DNA of 64,000 nt. Origin: Aradus depressus. Lineage: Eukaryota; Arthropoda; Insecta; Hemiptera; Aradidae. Positions 24,101 to 34,167 of this stretch are shown here, piece after piece (position 1 is the stretch's first letter; each line of letters starts with the position of its first letter). Under the pieces are notes generated by a model that made no database searches, had not been told where the DNA came from, and worked only from the letters and a program-made list of their open reading frames with translations. The position numbers were made by a program, and so were the translations under genes. The stretch spans positions 620,001 to 684,000 of the forward strand of contig OY759220.1 in the NCBI GenBank assembly GCA_963662175.1. Reading direction: 5' to 3'.

Positions 24101-27100
24101 ATCACCGCGGCTAGAATAGGCCTACTGTGTATGTTGGTCTCTACAGCAGACCTGTTTCTTTAATAATATCCAGGATCCTGCTTCAGGTTCCCTCCATTAC
24201 CTGCTTCCGTTATGGTAGACCCGAAGCAGTAAAATCTCCTGCTTTCTAGTGCTTTACACTGGTTCTCACATTTTCTCAGGATGATGGGATAAACAGACAA
24301 ACAAACAAGAAAGCTAAAAACCCCTTGGTGGTCTTTGTTTGACCTAAAACGGATAAAACCTAAATATGTCCGAATACTTTTTTTTTTGCGTTCTGTGTTG
24401 ATATAGTGGAAATACTAATGAATAAAATAAAATGATAGATAAAACACTTTTTTGAACACTTATATTGTCTAATTCCACAAACATACACTTAAATGTGTAC
24501 CGGTTTCGGCTTACGCCATCGTCAGCACAATGTTCAACAATAATGTCAATTTATTGTTGAACATTGTGCTGACGATGGCGTAAGCTGAAACCGGTACACA
24601 TTTAAGTATATGTTTGTGGAATTAGACAATATAAGTGTTCAAAAAAGTGTTCTATCATTTTATTTTAAAACCTAAATAGTATTCAAAAACATCCAATGTA
24701 CATAAAGCAACGCCCTCGCGGTTTTATTTTAAAAAATTTTAAAGTTGACTAGACAAGCTGAAAGTGTACACTCTGTTGTACTGTTTCAAGAAACTAGGCA
24801 ATATAAAAGTTGAATCCCCAAGTTCAAGCCAGCTCTCTGAAGTAGTCCCTTTGAGTTCCCTTGTCAAGTCCGTTCACACTACTTGTATGTACACCAGAGG
24901 AAGAAACAATATCATTAGGCTACTAACCTGCAACAATTATGAGTAGAATCGGGCTCAACTCCATTCATGATATGACCTCAAATAATCGTTCATGAAATAA
25001 TCTCAATTAAGATATAATTATGGATAACCTATTTTATAACAATTTTTTTTGACAGGGCTGATTAACGATATTAATTCTACTCTATTATTTTAATCATATA
25101 CCAAAAGCCACTGATTGTTTTAAATTTTGAAATTTTCTAAAGTTTTGATTTACTGAATTTTTGTTTTATTTTATAGCTTTTTTTTAAAATTCATTAAATG
25201 GGCCTTGTCTAAGTATCTTGTATAGATACTTGCAGATTTAATTAATTTCTTTCTGGACTCCTTACATATTGATGTAGACTCATAAAAAATTTCATCAACA
25301 TTGGTTGCTAAACAAGGGATATATAATTTATTTTCTATAAAAAAACAAATTAAGTTTCCTCCGCCCGATCGTTAAAAACCGCGAAAATCCAAAAACTTTA
25401 GGAGGCTGTAAAACCTAAACCGCTTGAGATAGAGCAAAAAAAATACATCCTTACTTAAATCCGTAAAAGGAAGAAACATGTCGAGTTTCATTAAAATCTG
25501 AGATCTTGGGTGTCGGACCCTGTTTGAACTGATATGGAATGACCCGGGGTTTTGGCCAAACATATAAAATTACATTCATTCAATCGGCAATTATTAGAGA
25601 TTTTATGGTAAGCCTCCTCCCTAATCCTCTTTTTACCTTAGGTCGATTTGACTGAAAAACAATAGGTCTCGTCGTTAGAGGGTTCTGGATTTACATATAA
25701 AATGACATGAAGATACATTCATTCTATCGGGAGTTATCGTGTTCACAGAATTTTTTTTCACATTTGAAATCAAGAGATCGGAAAACATGAAATTCCGTTT
25801 AAATTTTTGACCGATTACAAAACTTCCCCTATACTTGAGTAATCCACTTCCAAAGGCCACTTTGTCCATTTTTGAAAAAATTGAGTTAGATATTGATTTT
25901 AACAAAATCGGGGGTGAGTAATCCGATGGTGAACTCAGTTTCTTCCAAAACCCATTTAAACCTGGTCAAAATAGGGTCTGAAAGATAGCTCGTTCCAAAA
26001 GCCACTATGTCCAACGTTCTTTCTGTTCCAAAACCCACCTAGTCCACCTTATTCTTCCTTTCGCAAAAACTCACTTTGTCCTCCATATTGACTCAATTCC
26101 ATCCGATCAAGGTTTTCAAAACACACTATGTCCCATATTCGTTCTCACTTTATTATTTTTTTTTTTTTTAAATAATCTGGGTCCTGATGCCGTATACTTG
26201 TCAACACTGATAGAAAGTAATATGTTATGAATATGATAAAGCATCAAACCAAATAGCATCTGCCGTTTTTGACCGATTGATGAACACTAAAAATTTAGAC
26301 TGCATAAATACCATTCGTTTCTTTGCAGATGAGTGTGGCGAGCAAAATAAAAACTCGTCACTCATTTTTATGCTGTGCTATTGGGTGAAAAATGTTGCTC
26401 CTCCTCATCTCAAAATGTTGGAAATAGTGTACCCTGTCGGAGGCCACTCATCATGCCACCTGACCGTGTGTTTGGTGTTATTGAAAAAGAGTTCAGAAAA
26501 AGAAATGCGATTCTTAATGCTGAAGAATACATAGAAATAATTGCTAAACAGGCTACTGTTGTGGAAATGGGGAAAGCATGTCAAGTGTACGATTTCAAGG
26601 GAAAAGCTGCTAATTTTTTCAAAAAAACCCACTGACTGGCATTTCAAGTTTAATGTAAGCAAACGAATGGTTCTAACTTTGTCTCATAAGAGCAAAGTTC
26701 CTCTGTTGAGAGGTGAAGTTGCTTACCAGTCAGACTTCGGGACTGGAAAATCGGTTTTGAAGAGAGGGCAGGGTTTTAAACCAAACATGAGCTTGGAGAC
26801 AATTCCTATAGGAAAATCTATTAATCAAAAAAAAAAAAAAAAAAAACTCAATGATGTGAAGAACCTGTTGAATAAACACTTTGGTGAAGGATGGATGAAT
26901 GACGAGAGATTGAGGTACTACAAAAACTTGCTGCTACCTGCACTGCTACTAACTACTACTGATGCTGATTTGGATACTGAAAATAATAATGGGCCTTCTG
27001 CTGACGCTGTCACTGATGAAGATGAAAATAAAGAAGCAGCCGATGAATGTTAATGGAAATCGAGGTTCTGTCGTGTGAAAGAAAATGCAAAATTTGGCCA

Positions 27101-30100
27101 ACGTTTCGAAAACTATTTATTTTCTTCTTCAGGGCCTACAGAATATAAACAAACAAATTAGACATTATGGACAATGATACAGACAGAGACTTCATAATAA
27201 TTTGAAAAAGAGATGGGAAAACTATTTTATATATATGAAAGAGAGAAAAATAATAATAATCACTAAATAACAAAAAATAAATACAAGTTTATGAAAGTAG
27301 TAATAAACTCTATAAAACAAAAATATAAAAATTACCTTATAATGACTTGAGTGGATGTGTGTGGTGACGGTGTAGGTTTCCCTCTAAATAGTTTTCCCAT
27401 CTCTTTTTCAAATTATTATGAAGTCTCTGTCTGTATCATTGTCCATAATGTCTAATTTGTTTGTTTATATTCTGTAGGCCCTGAAGAAGAAAATAAATAG
27501 TTTTCGAAACGTTGGCCAAATTTTGCATTTTCTTTCACACGACAGAACCTCGATTTCCATTAACATTGAAAAGATACTGTCGACTCTATAAATCAGCCGA
27601 TGAAATGTTGCTCCTACACGATGATGGAGTAGTTGTTGATTCCATTGAGGATACTCATGCTATTATAGAAGAAGCTGAAGAGTTCAAGAACTGTTAAAAA
27701 GTTTATCACTTTTTCCTTTTTAGTTTTAGAAATTTTGGACATTTGAATTTTTTTTTACCTCTTACCACCTTTATGTCGCCTCAACAAATATGTAAATAAA
27801 TGAAGCGTATTTTGTGATTTTTACTCAGCTGGCAAGATTTTCTTGGATAAATTATTTTTTATTTATTTTTTTTTTTTTTGTGGCCTTATGAACGATGCAT
27901 ATTAGCCATTATTTTCTTTTTAAAAATATAGTAAGTTGCTGAAATTATTTTTTGAAAACCCTCTTAGTCCCACATAAACTTTTTCAAAACTCACTTAGTC
28001 CAAAGTACTGTTCCAAAACCCACTTAGTCCAACCTATTTACTGAGTTTCTAAAAAAAACTAAAAACTCTAGATTTCCCAGTATGTTCCTAATCAACTGGA
28101 GGACTTTCCTAGAATAACTCGAAAAAAAAAAATGGATTTCAAAACTTCATACTAAGGGCCTTAACAGATTTTTGCAAATATTTCAAAACTAGGGGTTGCG
28201 GACATAGTGGTCATTGGAAGTGGACTACTCACTTGGTCTAGTTGGGAAAGTAAAACAGACTGTAGAGATGTATATCTCTCTAACACACGGTCACAGAGTT
28301 CCAACTTCTGAGTCTGCTCACTAAATAAATAATCCACACGTCTCAATCCAGAATAACTATATCTGGCAATGGTGTAATGCCGATACCACCACATTAAGGT
28401 TTGTGGGGTCGGAGAACACGATTTTGACGTCAAAAAGTTATTTTGACACATGACAGCTGTCAAAAACGCTGTCCACAAAATGACAATATCATTTTTTCTC
28501 ATTTAACAATCGGTAAATTCATTTTATTAAGTGTCTTTGAGGTCGCTGTAATTTGTAAATAAAATATATCAAAACGTGTTCTGATTATGTCCAGAAACCA
28601 AATGAAAAAATTATTGAATTGTGTTTCGGACATTGGTATTAACTCCAATTTTCCTCTCGATTACACGGATTTGTTGAAAGCATTTGTGACAATTGTCAAG
28701 AGTCAAAATTATTTTTTGACATCAAATTCGTAATTAGCGACCTCCAAAACACTTAATAAAATGAATTTACCGATTGTTAAATGAGAAAAAATGTTATTGT
28801 CATTTTGTTGACAGCGTTTTTGACAGCTGTCATGTGTCAAAATAACATATATATATATATTTCGGTATACGCCATCGTCAGCACTAAGTTCAACAGTTCA
28901 TTTAAGTTTGGCATATTTAAACAATTCTGAGATTAGCTGAGGAAGTGACACTCCAACCCAAGGTAAGCCCCAGAAAACAAGTCCTCCCGTCCTAAAGGAA
29001 TAATGGAACTGTGAAATGTATTCGTTGAAAATTAAGTTTTAAAAAATAGTGTGTGCTTGGAACACACGACAGAAGTGAAACTTCTTCCCTTCTTCTTCGC
29101 GATTTTTTGACTTTTTTGTTTCTTGATCCATAAATATTTTTTTCATGTATTTCTCAATTAACTTAAATTCTAGATACAAACAGTTTTATTTATTGGCTTA
29201 TTTTATTTTATTCATTTGTTAAATCAACATTATTTTAGTTGTCAAGAACATCAGAAATTTCTACATTTGTTTGCAAAGTAGAAACAATGGTAAGAGAAAT
29301 AAGAAATGTAGGTTTTAGAACGCAAATTTTTAAGATACCTGGAGAAAACTGCATCGATTGTAGTACCATATCTTGTTGTACAACAATGAGCCTACATAGG
29401 CTCATTCGAATTATTATATATGTGCAATTAAAATTAATCGCAGAGGAATTGGAGGCGAAATTGAGATTGAAATCTCCAGCTAAAATGAGCGGTAATGTAT
29501 GATATTCTCTGCCCACTCTTGAGAGACTTCTGGAGAAAGGTTAAAACGAAAGAAGTATAATTCTAATTTAACATTATGCTTATTTTGAAACATCCTGCAC
29601 TACATTCAGGTTTCATATTGAAAAGTAGCACTGAACCTCCGCCAAATACTATAAAAATAAATAAACGAATTTCGGTAACACAATTGTAACAATCACTGCA
29701 ACGACCAGTGTTGCCAGACATTTTTTCTTGAAGAAAACTACTTTTAAACATAAAACAACCGCAACAAGTTGTTTAAAAGAATGTGAATATAAAACATACG
29801 AGTAAACTCAATAAATAAATTGACTTTGAAATGAACAAAGGTAAGTTCGAATATAATGTTATAATGAAACTTGTCCCGGATCATTCTAGATCAACAATGA
29901 ATATATGAAATGACCTGACAAAAATAAAGATTTGATGGTTAGTTACCTTCAAGTTATTGGGTATGTTATCGTGGGTGGTGTGTACTAGGGTCTGGTCCAG
30001 GTCAACCAGAAGTACCAGCTTTCTGTCCTTGAGCAGTCTATTTGTGTCCTCACGCCCAAGTTTCTGAGCTTGCTAAAACATAATTAAATTTGAAAACAGG

Positions 30101-33100
30101 ACGCGGAAGAGTGAGGCAGGCGTCACACTAGCGCCACTATCACATGGAACCAGTAGGTACCAATACACAACCCATGTGATGCCTAACGATCAGTTCCCCT
30201 TTGAGTTTCACACATTCGCAATGAATGACATGTCAAGAAGAAAATATTTGTGGTTTTGGATATATGCAGGGTATCACATTATTATAGAACCAGCGGATTT
30301 CGAAAATGTGCGAGTTAGTAAAAAGGCCACCTCAGTTTTTGCGAAGGCATTTACACTTGCCGTCAAACATTGTTTTCAAGTATCAGGCTTATGGGATCTC
30401 GAACTCAACTTTGTTATTTCAAATGGGATAACATAGTTTCTTAATGAATTCTAAAACTAGATTTTTAAAATTTTTTGAAATGAGCTTTGAACGAGAGCAA
30501 TCCGTTAGATATTGAAGTATATTTTTTCAGCCCACTGCTGACCCGATCAAGGGATTTTCCAATCTATTTTTTGACTAGGCTAAAATCGACTGCTATACTA
30601 AAAAATGGCAATAAGAAACGGGTTTTTCTCACAGAGTTTTACAAGTGTTAGATATTTAAAAAATCAAAATTATTTATTATATAAAAAAAAATGTCGCTTC
30701 CAAATTAAGGACATTTGCGTAGTGCTGGTCCAACGGAGAATTAATTGTGTTCAAAAATATATATATTTTTTTATTTTATTTTAGATAATAAACGCTAATC
30801 CTGTGAATGCGACATAGTGCATATATATATATACATTAAGCAAAACGATCCTGTGGTGTCAGGTAGTCGTTAAAGATGTCTATCTTAACTATACCCTGGA
30901 AGGCAAAATTTAGGATTTCTGCAATTGATTCGGGCTCATGTCCGAACGAGGAAAGCGCACCCTGATAGTAGGCGTTACGATCTTCGCAGTTGAAGCCCGG
31001 GCAAGAATGAAAAAAAAAAAAAAGTAAAACAAGTGATGAGATATGGTTGGATAGTTGAATACCTGGCGGCTAACTTTCAAGGCTGGTATACTGTGAACCA
31101 TTGGGATGGTGGCTTCTCGAATTGTCTTGCTATCTTTCTGTAGGTCCGCCCCACATTCAGCACACAGCTCGTTGATAACAGTCGGATGTGAGCAGCCGCG
31201 GTCCAGCTCCAGCAGCGCATCTCTGCAATACGACACATTAGATACACTAAATCACTTTTATTCATTTAAATACATATACACCTTTATTAATATAATTGTG
31301 GGAAGAGCTCTGTCTATACATCGGGTATTTTTGTAAATTATTCATTTCAGAACAAACGAAGACTATACAAGTGGGTTTTAGCATTCGTTTTGTTCGTCCC
31401 ATCGTCAAAGGAACTTTTCAACCAAAGTTCATATTTTGACTTCTCTATTAAAAATAATATCCAGAATACGTCATACGTCTAAATCAATGAACGAAGGAGG
31501 GGGTTTCCATGAAGAATATTATAGTTATTTCAAGTTTTTTTTTTTCAGATATTATTGAGCCTACGAAAAAAAGTTACAGAATCAATATCAAAGATATATT
31601 GACGATAACAATTACATTTCTACAATTAGAAATAATGCAGATAAATAGCATTTTCAAATGGATGAGGAGGAACGGAGGCGAAGAAATGGGAGGAAAGGGA
31701 TAATCTTATTGTTTTCTGTCTCGATATCGCACATAATCAGCCGCAGATAAAGTGATAAAACGAAAAGTAACTTGTAAACAGAATGTTTAAAGGGAGGGGG
31801 GGTCGTGGGGGTAGGCCTAAGTATAAAAATAGTGGTAGCCCATTATCTAATGGTCGGATTGTCATGGAATTTCACATGTAGTATTCTTAAAAGCCAAATA
31901 GAAAAATAGGGTGTGTGACATCACAATATTGTGAACGAGAGAGGGGTTTGGGAAGGTAGACCTAAGTATAAAAATAGTGCTAACACATTAACGGATAATC
32001 GGATTGTCATGAAATTTCACATGTAGTAGTTTCAAAAGCAAAATTTGAAAATTGATTGTGACGTCTCAACTTTTTGAACCTAAGGGCGGGGGTGCATGAA
32101 TGCTGAAGGGATATCACATGTATCTCTCTCTTCTTCTGACCGCCGCTGCAAAGTAGATACTAGCTGGGGTGCCTGCCGTTGAAGGACTATAAGCCTTATT
32201 CCATATGAATAATTGAAAATTATAACATCATGAATGTACAGTTGAAGAATTGAATAGGATTCGAATGAGAGATATTAGGCGAAAAGTCAAAGTTCCCCGG
32301 GCAACGCCGGGTTTTACTGCTAGTCTATATTAATAAAGCTGAAACGGGGTTTGTGTTTGTTCCAGCATCACGCCCAAACCGCTAGATCTTCATGATACTC
32401 CACATATAGGCCTAAGCATAAAAATTGCTCTAGCGCATTAACGGATGGACGGATTATAATGAAATTTCACATGTAGTATTCTTAAAAGCCAAGTTGAAAA
32501 ATAGGCTATGTGACGTCTCGAAATTTTGAACGGGAGGGGGGGTTGTGGGGGTAGGCTTTAGTATAAAGATACCGGTAACTCAATAACTAATCGTCGGATT
32601 GTCATGGAATTTCACATGTAGTATTCTAAAAAGCCAAATTTAAAAGGACGCTACGTGACATCTCAAAACATAGAAAGGGAGGGGGGGTTGTGGCGGAAAG
32701 GCCTAAACATAAAGATAGTGATAGGTTATTAACAGATGATCGGATTGTCATGGAATTTCACATGTAGTATTCTTAAAGGCCGAATTGAAAAATAGGGTGT
32801 GTGACATCCAACATTTTGAAAGGGAGGGGGGTTTTGGGGGGTAGGTCTTTTAACGAATGGTCGGATTGTCATGGAATTTCACATGTTGTATTCTTAAAAG
32901 ACAAGAACAAAAAAAGGATATGTGACGTCTGAAAATTGTCAACGGGAGGGGGGTATGGGGGGGGCAAGCATATAGCTAAATGGTAGTTTCAAAAGCAATA
33001 TTAAAAGATTGGCTGTGACCCTTTTGGACGGGAGGGGCGGGGGTGCATTAATGCTGAATGAATCTCACATGAAGCTTTCTTAAAGACGGGATATATCCCT

Positions 33101-34132
33101 AATTTTAATAGGGTGGGTTTCCTAAGCATGCATTACCTTGGAGGTCGACCGTTGCACGGTTAATAATAGCTCTCACCAGCGTTCTTAAGCACAAAATAGC
33201 TAGGGCATCCGCCGTTGCAAGGCACATACAAGCTGCGGTGCCCAGCGTTACTAACTACGTAGTATGTGTGTTTCCCAGCGTTCCTAAGAACTTAATAGCT
33301 GGTTGCAAGGCGCATACTATCTAAGGTGCCCGGCGTTCTTAAGTAGGAACTAGCTGTCGTCCAAGTGGTCCTAAGAACTTACTAGCTGGGCTGGCCGCCG
33401 TTGCAAGGGATATACTACGAGTAGCTGTGTGGCCCAGCGTTCCTAAACACGTACTAGCTGTGGTGCGCAGCATTCCTAAGAACGTAATAGCTGGTGTGCC
33501 CAGCGGTTTTAAGCACACACTAGTTGTGGTGCCCAGTGGTCCTAAACACTTACTAGCTGGGGTGTCTGCCGTTGAAGGACTGTAAGCCTTATTCCATTTG
33601 AATAATTAAAAATTATAACATCATCAATGTACTGTCGAAGAATTGAATAGGATTCGAATGAGAGATATTAGGAGAAAAGTAAAAAGAAGGGCAACGCCGG
33701 GGATTACTGCTAGTATGTAAATATAAATAAACATAATTAAATTAAATAAAAATCAAGACAGAAATTAATGCATCAAAGCCATCTAATAAAAACTAATTTT
33801 TACTTTCATATAGGGAAAGACATGTAATCGAAGCTGGTTTAATTCGGGTTTTAGGGGCTCAGGATCAAAATGAGAACAGTTCTGAAGAATGTTCGTATGT
33901 ATATGCCCGTCTTTCCTCAAAACTTAATTTGGAATACATGTGCTGAGTTATATGTAGTGTGAACCTCTGTTCGGGCCAGTAATTAACATGCAAGCCGTTT
34001 GGAAAAAAAACCCAACGTTTTATGATGTAGTCACTTAAATTTTGAAGTTACAGGGATGATATTTTTTAGATTCAGCGTTAGTTGAAACAAACGGAATAAA
34101 AAAAATAATTGTGCAAAACTAAATTTTTAAGT

Positions 34133-34167
<35 letters not shown>

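Larger units (their letters stand above)
25847..28040 (+). mobile_element. Putative DNA transposon carrying a DUF7869-like gene
   Basis: About nine imperfect direct copies of a ~19 bp motif close to TTCCAAAACCCACTTAGTCC bracket a gene. Six are on the left (about 25847, 25941, 25992, 26024, 26061, 26113) and three on the right (about 27952, 27983, 28008). No other copies occur in the intron. I infer sub-terminal binding sites of a transposon; its true ends and target duplication are not visible to me. A fold-back repeat (27052-27563) is inserted near the 3' end of the gene. Confidence 0.45.

Noticed and set aside
29235..29516. A real endonuclease gene from the LAGDFN string
   Set aside because: Only one short motif in a 93-codon frame with no second conserved block; kept only as a possible LINE scrap.
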